DNA of 12,346 bases from Candidatus Rokuibacteriota bacterium (lineage in GTDB: Bacteria > Methylomirabilota > Methylomirabilia > Rokubacteriales > CSP1-6): assembly GCA_003221435.1 (NCBI GenBank), contig QHRS01000022.1, forward strand, positions 9,314 to 21,659, given 5' to 3'. Of the stretch, positions 1-7,618 are shown piece after piece. Under the pieces are notes generated by a model, which did no database searches, was not told the origin of the DNA, and worked only from the letters and a program-made list of their open reading frames with translations. Position 1 is the first letter of the stretch. Every line of letters begins with the position of its first letter. The position numbers and the translations under genes are program-made.

Positions 1-237
1 GAGGTGCCGAATGGTCTGCTGCTTCGCAGCGACATCCACAAACTGTTCGACAAGGGGTACGTGGGCGTGACGCCCGACCACCGATTCGTAGTGAGCAAGC
101 GACTGAGGGACGACTTTGCCAATGGGCGAAGCTACTATCCGCTCCATGGTCGGGTGATCCGGCTGCCCGAGCGACTCGAAGAGCGCCCAAGTACGAGGTG
201 GCTTGAGTGGCACATGGAGACAACGTTCAGAGGGTAG
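1..237 (+). CDS. HNH endonuclease-like protein, C-terminal fragment (5' end outside window)
   Basis: The reading frame is open from the first base and ends at TAG 235-237, giving 78 visible residues. The stretch VPNGLLLRSDIHKLFDKGYV matches the end of HNH_2-type endonuclease domains. In those, a conserved NG(L)xL....H.LFD.G segment follows the HNH core and supplies the last metal-binding histidine region. It is followed by a typical VSKRLRDDF..GR.YY..HG..I.LP tail. The catalytic His-Asn-His core itself lies upstream of the window, so activity cannot be judged. Proteins of this type are either stand-alone nucleases or the C-terminal part of larger restriction-like proteins, and the fragment cannot tell which. 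GTG at 4 is an internal valine, not a start. No partner gene is visible; the next gene starts 125 nt downstream with its own ribosome binding site. Confidence 0.75.
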   Translation, partial: EVPNGLLLRSDIHKLFDKGYVGVTPDHRFVVSKRLRDDFANGRSYYPLHGRVIRLPERLEERPSTRWLEWHMETTFRG

Positions 238-350
238 GTTGCCGAGGTGACCACGCCCCCCGTTCGCGCTACATTTTCTATCCGCTGGATCCGACTCGAC
301 CGCGTCGACCCAGGCGCACGGCTGCCTGCAAGGCAGCTCCCCATCGACAT

Positions 351-355
351 GGAGG
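351..355 (+). promoter_or_regulatory. Shine-Dalgarno site deciding the S9 peptidase start
   Basis: GGAGG lies 7 nt before ATG 363. The frame stays open upstream to 207, but the site and the signal peptide that begins exactly at 363 fix the start there. Confidence 0.75.
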
Positions 356-362
356 CACCGCC

Positions 363-2480
363 ATGTTGCCACCCCGCCGTTTGCTCCTCACGGTCGCAAC
401 CCTCGCCCTGCTCAGTTCGGCCGCCGTCGCCGGCACCAGGCTGTGGACGAGCGACGACATCCTTGCCATGAAGACAGTGACCGACCCGCAGGTCTCGCCC
501 GACGGCCGCTGGGTGGGCTACGTCGTCTCGCAACTCACTGCCGATAACTCCGACTACCAGACCGACGTTTGGCTCGTGCCCGCGGCCGGCGGCGAGGCGC
601 GCCGGCTCACCGCCTCCGAGCAAGCCGACGAGCTGCCGCGCTGGTCGCCCGACGGCCGGACGATCGCCTTCGTCTCCGAGCGGCCGCGCCCGGGCGTCAA
701 GAAGGAAGAGCAGGGTTCCAAGGATGCGGGGGAGGATGAGGGCAAGCGCCAGATCTGGCTCATCCGCCCCGATGGCGGCGAGGCCTCGATCTTGACCGAC
801 GCGAAGGGCGGCGTCTCGTCATTCGAGTGGTCGCACGACGGAAAGACGATCGCGTTCCTCTCGGTCGAGCCCAAGAGTGAGGAGCGCAAGAAGGCGGAAA
901 AGGACAAGAACGACGCCTGGACGCCGAGCTCGATGTACAAGTGGAACCGGCTGTGGGTGATCGACGTCACGGATCGGAAGGCACGCCAGCTCACGAGCGG
1001 AGATTTCCACGTGAGCGGATTCTCGTTCGCTCCGGACGGCAGGCGCATCGCGATCGCGGCCCAGCCCACGCCGCTCATCCCCGACCGCTACAACTCAGAC
1101 ATCTACGTCATCTCGGCGGCAGGAGGGAAGCCCGTGCCGATCGTCAAGCAGCCGGGGGCCGACGACCAGCCGGCGTGGTCGCCGGACGGCAAGTGGATCG
1201 CGTTCAGCTCGCAGCTCGGGAAGACCGACTGGTTCACGAACAACTCCCTGTGCGTCGTGGCCCCCGAGGGCGGGCCGATCCGGAATGTGACCGCGAGCTT
1301 CGACGAGCAGGTGAATGGCCTCGGCGCAGGCGGCGTGAAGTGGATGCCCGATTCCCGCTCGCTCGTGTTCCAGTCCAACCAGAAGACGGCGCAACATCTG
1401 ATCCAGGCCTACCTCGATGCGCGGCCGGTGCGGCAACTCGTCTCGGGCCCCGAGATGAACTCTGCGCTCTCCTGCGACGCGCAGGGTGCGACGGCCGCGT
1501 TCCTGCGAGAGGACAGCGAGCATCCGCGCGAGGTGTACCGCATGAACCTCGCGAGCAGCGCGGAGGACGGCCAGCCGAGCGGCGACGTGCAGCGCCTGAC
1601 CGACACCAACCCGCAGGCGCGCGAGTTTCTTTCGTTCAAGAAGGAGCCGATCACGTGGAAGGGCGCGGACGGCCGCGACATCGAGGGGCTCGTGATCTAC
1701 CCGGTGGGCTACAAGCCGGGCAAGCGCGTGCCGCTCCTCCTCAATGTGCACGGCGGGCCGGCGGGCACGCACTCGAACACCTGCACGGTCGCCTCGCGCC
1801 TCTACCCGTGGCCGCTGTTCGCCCAGAAGGGCTACGCGATCCTGTTCCCCAACCCGCGCGGGAGCGGAGGCTACGGCGAGGCGTTCCGGAGCGCCAACGT
1901 GCGCGACTGGGGCGGCAAGGACTATCAGGACATCATGGCGGGGGTCGATGCGCTGATCGACCGCGGCGTCGCCGACAAGTCGAAGATGGCGGTGTGCGGC
2001 TGGTCGTACGGCGGCTACATGACTTCCACGATCGTCACCAAAACCGATCGGTTCCGCGCCGCGGTCGTGGGCGCGGGCGTGACCAACCTCAGCTCGATGG
2101 CGGGAACTTGCGACATTCCGGAGTTCAACCGGTCCTACTTCGCTTCGTGGCCGTGGGAGGACCCGCAGTTCTACGTCGACCACTCGGCGCTTTTCCACGC
2201 CGGGAACGTGAAGACGCCTACCTCGCTCGTGCACGGCCTCGCCGACGAGCGCGTGCCGACGTCGCAGGGCTGGGAGTATTACACCGCGCTCAAGAAGGTG
2301 GGCGTGCCAACCGACCTGCTGCTGCTCCCGCGCCAGCCTCACGGACCGCGCGAGCCCAAGCTGCTCAAGGCCGTGCACGAGTGGCACCTCGCATGGATCA
2401 ACAAGTACACGCTCGGGCCCGCGCCCGCGGTCAGGCTGGCGCCGGCGGAGCGCGCGGTGAGAAGCGAAGGGAAGCCATGA
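363..2480 (+). CDS. Secreted S9 family (prolyl oligopeptidase-type) serine peptidase
   Basis: This is a 705-residue protein, the usual size for S9 acylaminoacyl/dipeptidyl peptidases, which hydrolyse short peptides. A Sec signal peptide (MLPPRRLLLTVATLALLSSA, likely cut after Ala-Val-Ala23) places it in the periplasm or outside. Residues about 40-385 form a beta-propeller gate with repeated PD40-type motifs such as SPDGRWVGYV, SPDGRTIAFVS, SPDGKWIAFSS. Residues about 440-700 are the alpha/beta-hydrolase domain. It carries HGGPAG (463-468, oxyanion region), the nucleophile elbow GWSYGGY with Ser548, Asp628 in HGLADERVP and His660 in QPHGPREPK, so the catalytic triad is complete. A lysine/glutamate-rich insert (about residues 108-125) lies in an early propeller blade and probably forms a surface loop. 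Such enzymes usually scavenge peptides. No operon partner is evident: 193 nt separate it from the next gene. Confidence 0.95.
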   Translation: MLPPRRLLLTVATLALLSSAAVAGTRLWTSDDILAMKTVTDPQVSPDGRWVGYVVSQLTADNSDYQTDVWLVPAAGGEARRLTASEQADELPRWSPDGRTIAFVSERPRPGVKKEEQGSKDAGEDEGKRQIWLIRPDGGEASILTDAKGGVSSFEWSHDGKTIAFLSVEPKSEERKKAEKDKNDAWTPSSMYKWNRLWVIDVTDRKARQLTSGDFHVSGFSFAPDGRRIAIAAQPTPLIPDRYNSDIYVISAAGGKPVPIVKQPGADDQPAWSPDGKWIAFSSQLGKTDWFTNNSLCVVAPEGGPIRNVTASFDEQVNGLGAGGVKWMPDSRSLVFQSNQKTAQHLIQAYLDARPVRQLVSGPEMNSALSCDAQGATAAFLREDSEHPREVYRMNLASSAEDGQPSGDVQRLTDTNPQAREFLSFKKEPITWKGADGRDIEGLVIYPVGYKPGKRVPLLLNVHGGPAGTHSNTCTVASRLYPWPLFAQKGYAILFPNPRGSGGYGEAFRSANVRDWGGKDYQDIMAGVDALIDRGVADKSKMAVCGWSYGGYMTSTIVTKTDRFRAAVVGAGVTNLSSMAGTCDIPEFNRSYFASWPWEDPQFYVDHSALFHAGNVKTPTSLVHGLADERVPTSQGWEYYTALKKVGVPTDLLLLPRQPHGPREPKLLKAVHEWHLAWINKYTLGPAPAVRLAPAERAVRSEGKP

Positions 2481-2673
2481 AAAACCCCTAGACGACGCTC
2501 GTCGAGCCCGCGCAGCACGACGCCACGCCCCGGGGAAACTGGGTGGACTTAGCTCGCGAGGCATACAGCTTCGTTGCAGCGAACACCTGACGGTCGTGCG
2601 GAACCCCGTCCGAACCGCCGGGGTACCAGTGTTTTCCGGGCTACAGGGCCCGTCGCATCCTCCGGATCGACCC

Positions 2674-3270
2674 ATGACCAAACGCCGGGCACTCGCAATG
2701 TCGTTTGCGCTCTTGGCTGCGCTGATTCTGCCCGCGACCGCCACCGCCTCGCCGTGGTCAATTTCCGTGAGGGCCGCGCGCGGGCACATCGCCGGGACCA
2801 CCCTCCAACCCGCGAACCCGCGCCTTGGCCTCGAGGTCGATCTCGTTCACGCCGTGAACAAGGCTGTAGGTCTGGGGTTCGGATGCAGCTGGTGGGAGGA
2901 ACTCGGATCGCAAGGCTTCGCATATGCTATCCAGGGCCCGGACGATCCTTCCGAAGAGCATCAACGCGAGATCGCGGTCGGCGCGCTGTTCCGGGTCCGC
3001 GGCCGCCTGAATTACACCAGACCATATCTTCTGCTTGGAGCCGGGGATTACCTCACGATTCACCAAGACCGGTATCCCGCTAGCCGAATTGCCTCTCGGC
3101 TGGACTATGCCCCTGGCCTCAGCGTCGGCGCGGGCATCTCGGGGTCCACGCGACCCGCCGCTGTCCTCGAGGTCCGTTGGCATCGGATCTTCGCGAACTC
3201 CGATCCCTATAACCTGAGCCTGAAGACCACCGACATTCTCGTTGTGTCCGCGGGGTTGAGCTTCAACTGA
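2674..3270 (+). CDS. Small predicted outer-membrane beta-barrel protein
   Basis: This is a 198-residue protein. ATG 2674 is preferred over upstream in-frame GTG 2596 because a clean signal peptide starts there (MTKRRALAMSFALLAALILP, then ATATA-S as likely cleavage near residue 25). The mature part has alternating-hydrophobicity strands rich in Gly and aromatics: LGLEVDLVHAV, AVGLGFGCSWW, IAVGALFRVRG, RPYLLLGAGDYLTI, LSVGAGISG, AAVLEVRWHRIF and a closing ILVVSAGLSFN. Strands ending in a penultimate Phe resemble the C-terminal signature of OmpA/OmpW-like barrels that the Bam machinery recognises. I count about eight strands, which suits an eight-stranded barrel. No specific family is recognised and the ligand is unknown. 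The Shine-Dalgarno is weak (GGATCG before ATG). A 174-nt non-coding gap follows. Confidence 0.65.
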   Translation: MTKRRALAMSFALLAALILPATATASPWSISVRAARGHIAGTTLQPANPRLGLEVDLVHAVNKAVGLGFGCSWWEELGSQGFAYAIQGPDDPSEEHQREIAVGALFRVRGRLNYTRPYLLLGAGDYLTIHQDRYPASRIASRLDYAPGLSVGAGISGSTRPAAVLEVRWHRIFANSDPYNLSLKTTDILVVSAGLSFN

Positions 3271-3368
3271 GCGGAATTGCGAGGGCGCAATAACAGGTTC
3301 GGCTCTGGCGCTTCCCTTGTCGCTGGCGGACGCCCTGGTTCCTGTCGTTGTGCGCCGCGTCTTCATGT

Positions 3369-3378
3369 CGATATATCG
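3369..3378. repeat. AT-centred perfect palindrome CGATATATCG in the leader of the NHL gene
   Basis: A 10-bp perfect inverted repeat sits in an otherwise GC-rich leader, about 24 nt upstream of a possible -10 element and 66 nt before the NHL-protein start. It could be an operator half-site or chance AT-rich DNA. Confidence 0.3.
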
Positions 3379-3379
3379 G

Positions 3380-3407
3380 TAGTGACCCTGCGCTGAAGGC
3401 ATATTAT
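3380..3407 (+). promoter_or_regulatory. Possible promoter of the NHL-protein gene
   Basis: TATTAT at 3402-3407 is a good -10 candidate in an unusually AT-rich patch. The paired TAGTGA at 3380-3385 (16-nt spacer) matches the -35 consensus at only three of six positions. It lies 37 nt before ATG 3445, in the only leader of useful length before this gene. Confidence 0.35.
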
Positions 3408-3432
3408 TGATCCTGGTGTGCACCATGGACGC

Positions 3433-3437
3433 GGAGG
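3433..3437 (+). promoter_or_regulatory. Shine-Dalgarno site deciding the NHL-protein start
   Basis: GGAGG lies 7 nt before ATG 3445. It selects this ATG over the in-frame upstream GTG at 3418. Confidence 0.7.
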
Positions 3438-3444
3438 CCACCTC

Positions 3445-4332
3445 ATGCGTTACGTCAGTGCCATTCTCGCCTGCCTCCTGGTCGCGGCTGTCGCGCCCGC
3501 GACATCCGCCCAGACCTATGCGCTTGCCCGGTCCTGGAACGTCGAGGGAGGGAACGCCATCGCGGTCGACGGTTCCGGCAACGTCTACGTTGCCGGCGGG
3601 TCCCAGATTTCGAAGTTCGATCCCAGCGGCGCGCCCCTCGCGGCCTGGGCCCCGAGCGCCGACATCCGGCGCATCGCGATCGGTGCCGACGGATCCATGT
3701 TCCTCCTGGGGGCGAACTGGGATGTGCTCAAGCTCGACGCAAATGGCGGCCTGGTGAGCACCTGGCCAGGCCTCGCGGAGGTCGATCGAGGGCTGGCGGT
3801 CGATGCCGCCGGCAATGTTTACGTGTATGCGTTCGTAGACAACTGGAACATCCGCAGGATCTCGCCGGCCGGTGAGGCATTGAACGTGTTCGGTTCCTTC
3901 GAGCTTCCGCAAGCGATCGCCGTCGGCCCGGATGGAAGCGTCTATGGCACCGATGGGGAACCCACCTACCCGGCAGTTCGGCGGTTCGAGCCGGACAGCT
4001 GGACGCTCACCGCCGCGTGGGGCGACGGGTTCGCGCCACGCGAGGATGGCGAGAGCAGCGGCGACGGCCAATTCCACACGCCTTACGCGATCGCGATCAG
4101 AGGGGGCAAGGTGTTCGTCGTGGACGGCGGCAACAGCAGGGTGCAGGTGTTCGACGAGACCGGCCACTTCCTCACAAAATGGAGCTCGTCCGCGAACCGC
4201 GGCGTCGCCGCGGACGCGAACGGCAACGTGTACCTGTATGGCAATGGCCGCGTCGAGAAATGGGCTCCGTCGAGCGATACGCCGGTTCGGGCCTCGACGT
4301 GGGGCGCGGTCAAGGCCCGCTGGAGCAGATGA
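3445..4332 (+). CDS. Secreted six-bladed NHL-repeat beta-propeller protein
   Basis: This is a 295-residue protein with a Sec signal peptide (MRYVSAILACLLVAAVAPAT, likely cut after ATSA22). Six NHL-type blades follow at residues about 37-62, 74-102, 115-143, 155-186, 213-246 and 251-274. Each has the pattern (A)IAVD..GNVYV......(V)..F.P.G, for example NAIAVDGSGNVYVAGG and GLAVDAAGNVYVYAF. Six repeats are exactly enough to close one propeller, so the protein is essentially one domain. Extracytoplasmic NHL propellers usually act as binding or scaffold proteins; no catalytic residues are evident. The blade 4-5 linker (about 192-211) is Gly/Asp/Glu/Ser-rich. The protein ends in a short basic tail containing TWGAVKARW. 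The next gene begins 51 nt downstream, and co-transcription is possible but unproven. Confidence 0.85.
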   Translation: MRYVSAILACLLVAAVAPATSAQTYALARSWNVEGGNAIAVDGSGNVYVAGGSQISKFDPSGAPLAAWAPSADIRRIAIGADGSMFLLGANWDVLKLDANGGLVSTWPGLAEVDRGLAVDAAGNVYVYAFVDNWNIRRISPAGEALNVFGSFELPQAIAVGPDGSVYGTDGEPTYPAVRRFEPDSWTLTAAWGDGFAPREDGESSGDGQFHTPYAIAIRGGKVFVVDGGNSRVQVFDETGHFLTKWSSSANRGVAADANGNVYLYGNGRVEKWAPSSDTPVRASTWGAVKARWSR

Positions 4333-4347
4333 CCTCCGCTCGTCCCT

Positions 4348-4364
4348 TGCGGGCTCCTCCCGCA
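4348..4364 (+). terminator. Small hairpin between NHL and permease genes
   Basis: TGCGGG and CCCGCA form a 6-bp stem with a 5-nt loop, 16 nt after the NHL stop and 19 nt before the permease ATG. No T-run follows, so it may be a weak terminator, an RNA stabiliser or chance. Confidence 0.25.
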
Positions 4365-4383
4365 TCGGTCAGAGTCCAGCACA

Positions 4384-5895
4384 ATGGCGGACGATCAAAC
4401 GCCTGCACTCGCGGCGGTCAGGCGCGAAGAGACTCGGGTCGAGGAGCGGAGCGCCCTGTTCAGGAAGGAACTCGGGCTCACCGACCTCGTCCTGACCCAG
4501 ATCGTCTTCGTCGTCGGCACGATCTGGGTGGGGACCGCGGCAAAGCTCGGCGCCAACCAGCTCTTCTTCTGGTTGCTCGCGATCCTCACGTTTTACTTGC
4601 CGCTTGCCGCCGTCGTGATCCACCTCAACCGCCTCATGCCGCTCGAGGGCGGGCTGTACCAGTGGGCCAAGCTCGCGTTCAACGACTTCGTGGGCTTCAT
4701 GGTCGCTTGGGACCTGTGGATCTTCGCCATTCTCGTGATGTCGGGAATCGGCCTGACCGTCGCCACGAATCTCTCCTACGCGCTCGGCCCCGGCGCGCGA
4801 TGGATGGCCGAGAACAAGTGGTTCATCACGGCGTTCAGTTGCGGGCTCGTCGGCACGCTGGTGGGCATCTCCACCCGTGGCCTGAGTGTTGGCAAGTGGG
4901 TGCACAATGCCGGAGGCGTGTTGCTGCTCCTGACGTTCTTGATGCTCGTGGGACTCCCGTTCGTCAGCGTGCTCAGCGGCAAGATCCGGTCGTTTCACCC
5001 CTTCGCATTCGCCGTCCCGTCCTTCTCCCTGTCCAACCCTGAGCTCTTCACCAAGAACCTGAACATCTTCAGCAAGCTGGCGCTCGGCGCGCTGACCGGA
5101 TTCGAGTACGTGGCCATCCTCGCGGGCGAGTGCAAGACTCCGGCCCGCAACATCGGCCGCTCCGTGATCATCGCGGCGCCGATCATCGCGCTCATGTTCA
5201 TCCTCGGCACCGCCTCCGTGCTCGCGTTCGTCCGGCCCGACGAGGTCGACTTGATCGGTCCCATCGCTCAGGTCCTGAGCCGCGGCTTCGGCCGGTTCGG
5301 CGTCGTCGCCGCCAACGTCGTCTCAATCGCGATCCTCGCCCTGATTGGCCGGCTCGTGGCGCTGATGAGCATCTACCTCACGGCGAACGGGCGCCTGCCG
5401 ATGGTCGCTGGCTGGGACGACCTCTTGCCGCCGTGGTTCACGCGCCTGCATCCGCGCTACAAGACCCCGGTCAACTCGATCGTCCTCGTGGGTGCGACCG
5501 CGCTCGCACTCGGACTGCTCGGCATCGCTGGCGTCGGCATGCAGGAGGCCAATCAGTTGCTCGACAACGCCGCGGGGATCTTCTACGCCTCGACCTACGT
5601 GGTGCTGTTCGCCATTCCGCTGTTTGCGGCCCGACGAATCGGTTTGCGGGCCCCGGTCTGGTTGCGCGTCGCCGCAGCCTCGGCCGCGCTCGTCTCTTTG
5701 CTCTACATCGCGCTCACGATCGTTCCAATCGTCCGGGTCGGGAGCCGCCTCGGGTTCGCTGCAAAGCTCATCGGCGTCGCGCTCGTCTTCAACCTCGTGG
5801 GAGCCGCGCTGTTCGGGGCCGGGCGGCGCCGGCAGCGGGTTCAGAATGGGGGCTCGGACGTCCCGCGAGTCGATATCGAGCCCGGCACGGCATGA
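4384..5895 (+). CDS. APC-superfamily amino acid/polyamine permease
   Basis: This is a 503-residue inner-membrane protein with about 12 hydrophobic segments, the usual APC size and topology. Segments start near residues 33, 60, 103, 146, 178, 228, 262, 305, 364, 398, 427 and 458. Family signposts are EGGLYQWAK (88-96) at the TM2-TM3 region and GFEYVAILAGECKTPARNIG (239-258), matching the conserved E..A..AGE.K.P.R.I of TM6-loop. LTANGRLP (332-339) followed by HPRYKTPVNSIV matches the cytoplasmic loop before TM9 (R..P....kTPvns). Such proteins exchange or import amino acids or amines by cation symport. The TM1 glycine motif is atypical (GTIWVGTAAKLG in place of GxGSGIF-type), so the substrate cannot be inferred. 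The start is the first ATG in frame; the Shine-Dalgarno is poor. A 140-nt gap follows. Confidence 0.9.
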   Translation: MADDQTPALAAVRREETRVEERSALFRKELGLTDLVLTQIVFVVGTIWVGTAAKLGANQLFFWLLAILTFYLPLAAVVIHLNRLMPLEGGLYQWAKLAFNDFVGFMVAWDLWIFAILVMSGIGLTVATNLSYALGPGARWMAENKWFITAFSCGLVGTLVGISTRGLSVGKWVHNAGGVLLLLTFLMLVGLPFVSVLSGKIRSFHPFAFAVPSFSLSNPELFTKNLNIFSKLALGALTGFEYVAILAGECKTPARNIGRSVIIAAPIIALMFILGTASVLAFVRPDEVDLIGPIAQVLSRGFGRFGVVAANVVSIAILALIGRLVALMSIYLTANGRLPMVAGWDDLLPPWFTRLHPRYKTPVNSIVLVGATALALGLLGIAGVGMQEANQLLDNAAGIFYASTYVVLFAIPLFAARRIGLRAPVWLRVAAASAALVSLLYIALTIVPIVRVGSRLGFAAKLIGVALVFNLVGAALFGAGRRRQRVQNGGSDVPRVDIEPGTA

Positions 5896-5900
5896 ATTCG

Positions 5901-5912
5901 GCCGGCGCCGGC
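5901..5912. repeat. GC-only 12-nt perfect palindrome just after the permease gene
   Basis: GCCGGCGCCGGC is self-complementary and starts 6 nt past the permease stop. It could form a terminator-like stem or contribute to RNA stability, though no T-run follows. In DNA this GC-rich it could also be chance. Confidence 0.3.
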
Positions 5913-6035
5913 GGAGGTTTGCGCACTCGCTCCGCGAGAGCGTGCTCCAACCTTGCCTCCGTGGTAGGTTGCGGGACGAGCATTGCGTAGGCCTTGCGGG
6001 CCGCAACTCGGCGGCGCTTACCGGAATCCACCCTC

Positions 6036-7004
6036 ATGAACAGACGTTTGTTGACCGTTCCCCTCATGCTATGGGCACTTGCTTACTCAGCTGCGGAGCC
6101 GAGCGTCCAGAGGGTGCCGGCTCGTCCCGCGACACCCGAGGGGACGGCGCCCGGGACCCAGCCTCCGCACAGCCCGGAAGCGAAAACATCCACAGGCCTA
6201 GCGCCGCTCCCGGCATCGCGGGCGTCGTCCGACACCGTGGCACGTGCCCCGGCCGCACCCCTTCCATCGGGTTCGGCGCCGCCGCCGCCGGGTGAGCGCG
6301 AGCAGACGCGTCCCGACTGGAAGCCAATCCTCGACGTCGCCGGCGAGTACTCGGCCGATTCGGCGAGCGTGCTCATCGTGCCGATGGGCAAGGCCGCGCC
6401 CATCGAGTCGAAAGGGAGGTACGTGCCGCGCGTGACCCTTCGGCTCCGTTCGCCGCGTCGATGGGTCGCGATCGGGATCTTCGACGGCCGCGAATTCGTT
6501 GGAACGCGCACCGCGCTCGACGCCGGCGATCGGCCGGTGGCTGGAGCCGTGCCAACGCCGTTGCGGTTTACGCGCCTAGCGCACGACACGCTGATGGCCG
6601 TGATGGACTCGAGCGCCGCCGGAAGCGTGCTCGAGCGCTGGGTGCGCCGGGCGGTGAAACCCGTCGAACCACCCGAGCAAACCGTGGTCGCGCCGCCGGC
6701 CCCCGAGGGGCAGCCGAGGTTCGGCGAGTACGTCTATGTCGAAGAGCTCCCGGAAGCGATCACGAAAGTCGCCCCCATCTACCCGGAAGCCGCCCGGAGA
6801 GCGGGGATCGTCGGGACGGTGATGGTTCAAGCGCTCGTCGGCAAGGATGGGCGGGTGGTCGATGCGCGGGTCACGCAGTCCATCCCCGCACTCGATCAAG
6901 CCGCCATAGTGGCCGTGCGGCAATGGCGCTTCAAACCGGCCATGAGCAAAGGCCAGCCGGTGGCGGTATGGGTCGCGGTCCCGGTGAGGTTCTCGTTACA
7001 CTGA
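6036..7004 (+). CDS. Secreted protein with C-terminal TonB domain (TonB-family energy-transduction/periplasmic protein)
   Basis: This is a 322-residue protein. ATG 6036 is chosen because a short hydrophobic leader begins there (MNRRLLTVPLMLWALAYSAA). There is no lipobox cysteine, so it is either a cleaved signal peptide or an uncleaved anchor. Residues 25-95 are Pro/Ala-rich and disordered, like the periplasm-spanning region of TonB. Residues about 97-205 form an unrecognised folded middle region. Residues 238-320 are a clear TonB C-terminal domain: LPEAITKVAPIYPEAARRAG, then GIVGTVMVQALVGKDGRVVD, LDQAAIVAVRQWRFKPA and VWVAVPVRFSLH. In classical TonB this domain contacts the TonB box of outer-membrane receptors. 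No exbB/exbD lies in the window, and the middle domain is unlike canonical TonB, so a stand-alone periplasmic role is equally possible. The 114-nt gap to the next gene suggests separate transcription. Confidence 0.85.
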   Translation: MNRRLLTVPLMLWALAYSAAEPSVQRVPARPATPEGTAPGTQPPHSPEAKTSTGLAPLPASRASSDTVARAPAAPLPSGSAPPPPGEREQTRPDWKPILDVAGEYSADSASVLIVPMGKAAPIESKGRYVPRVTLRLRSPRRWVAIGIFDGREFVGTRTALDAGDRPVAGAVPTPLRFTRLAHDTLMAVMDSSAAGSVLERWVRRAVKPVEPPEQTVVAPPAPEGQPRFGEYVYVEELPEAITKVAPIYPEAARRAGIVGTVMVQALVGKDGRVVDARVTQSIPALDQAAIVAVRQWRFKPAMSKGQPVAVWVAVPVRFSLH

Positions 7005-7104
7005 GCATCCACGAGCGCAGACTGCTCCTTCTCCAATAGGGCCGCATTGGCCGCGGTTGTGCAAAGAGGTGCGGTTCCGCCATCTCGCAGACACCTTCAC
7101 GACC

Positions 7105-7110
7105 AGGAGG
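7105..7110 (+). promoter_or_regulatory. Strong Shine-Dalgarno of the PhnB-like VOC gene
   Basis: AGGAGG lies 8 nt before ATG 7119. It settles the start against the upstream in-frame GTG at 7047. Confidence 0.8.
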
Positions 7111-7118
7111 TCACGGCA

Positions 7119-7595
7119 ATGCAGAAGATCACGCCCTTCCTGTGGTTCAACGACAACGCCGAGGAGGCCGCCAAGTTCTACGTCTCCGTGTTTCCCAAGT
7201 CGAGAATCGTGACCACCGCTCGTTATGGCGAGGCGGGGCCCGGGCCGAAGGGCAGCGTGATGACGGTGGAGTTCGAGCTCAACGGGCAACGGTTCGTCGC
7301 CCTGAACGGCGGCCCCGAATTCAAGTTCACGGAGGCGATCTCGTTCGTGGTGAACTGCGAGACCCAGGAGGAGCTCGACAAGATGTGGGACAAGCTCCTG
7401 CAGGGCGGCGGGCGCCCCAATCAGTGCGGGTGGCTGAAGGACAAGTTCGGCCTGTCGTGGCAGGTCGTTCCCACCGTTCTCGCCGAGCTGATGCAAGACA
7501 AGGATCCCGAGAAATCCAAGCGCGTCATGCAGGCGATGCTCAAGATGGTCAAGATCGATATCCACGCGTTGGAGGACGCCGTCGCGCACGCGTAG
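7119..7595 (+). CDS. VOC-fold protein, PhnB / 3-demethylubiquinone-methyltransferase-like (PF06983 type)
   Basis: This is a 158-residue soluble cytoplasmic protein. The N-terminus QKITPFLWFNDNAEEAAKFY with VFPKSRI and the core VEFELNGQRFVALNGGPEF match the single-subunit VOC family annotated as 3-demethylubiquinone-9 3-methyltransferase-like. The downstream stretch AISFVVNCETQEELDKMWDK and the piece QCGWLKDKFGLSWQVVP are also diagnostic. Despite that family label there is no SAM-binding motif, and the true reaction is unknown for most members. The fold dimerises and often binds a metal. The gene sits convergent to a second, unrelated VOC gene and a DHFR-like gene on the other strand. Such proteins commonly cluster in soil-type genomes, often with sigma factors, but no sigma factor is present here. 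Confidence 0.9.
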   Translation: MQKITPFLWFNDNAEEAAKFYVSVFPKSRIVTTARYGEAGPGPKGSVMTVEFELNGQRFVALNGGPEFKFTEAISFVVNCETQEELDKMWDKLLQGGGRPNQCGWLKDKFGLSWQVVPTVLAELMQDKDPEKSKRVMQAMLKMVKIDIHALEDAVAHA

Positions 7596-7618
7596 AACGG
7601 TTCGTCCCGCCGCTTGCC

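Noticed and set aside
207..362. Longer N-terminus for the S9 peptidase
   Set aside because: No ribosome site supports it, and the signal peptide and GGAGG place the start at 363.
941..2491. 516-codon plus-strand frame inside the S9 peptidase
   Set aside because: Out-of-frame Arg/Ala-rich reading of the peptidase gene, with no domain.
2491..2503. Hairpin GACGA-CGC-TCGTC after the S9 peptidase stop
   Set aside because: The stem is only 5 bp with no T-run, which is expected by chance in such GC-rich sequence.
2570..2583. Near-palindrome TTCGTTGCAGCGAA before the barrel gene
   Set aside because: A wobble-containing 14-nt dyad without promoter elements at a suitable distance; too weak to call an operator.
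1095..2801. 568-codon open frame on minus opposite the S9 peptidase
   Set aside because: Arg/His/Val-rich shadow of the real gene caused by high GC. It has no recognisable domain, while the opposite strand encodes a complete catalytic triad.
2758..4365. 535-codon open frame on minus opposite the barrel and NHL genes
   Set aside because: It spans an intergenic gap and two well-supported plus-strand genes with signal peptides. Its composition is that of a shadow frame.
5928..5942. Possible CGCTC/GAGCG hairpin between permease and TonB-domain genes
   Set aside because: A 5-bp stem with no T-run, which is not enough for a terminator call.
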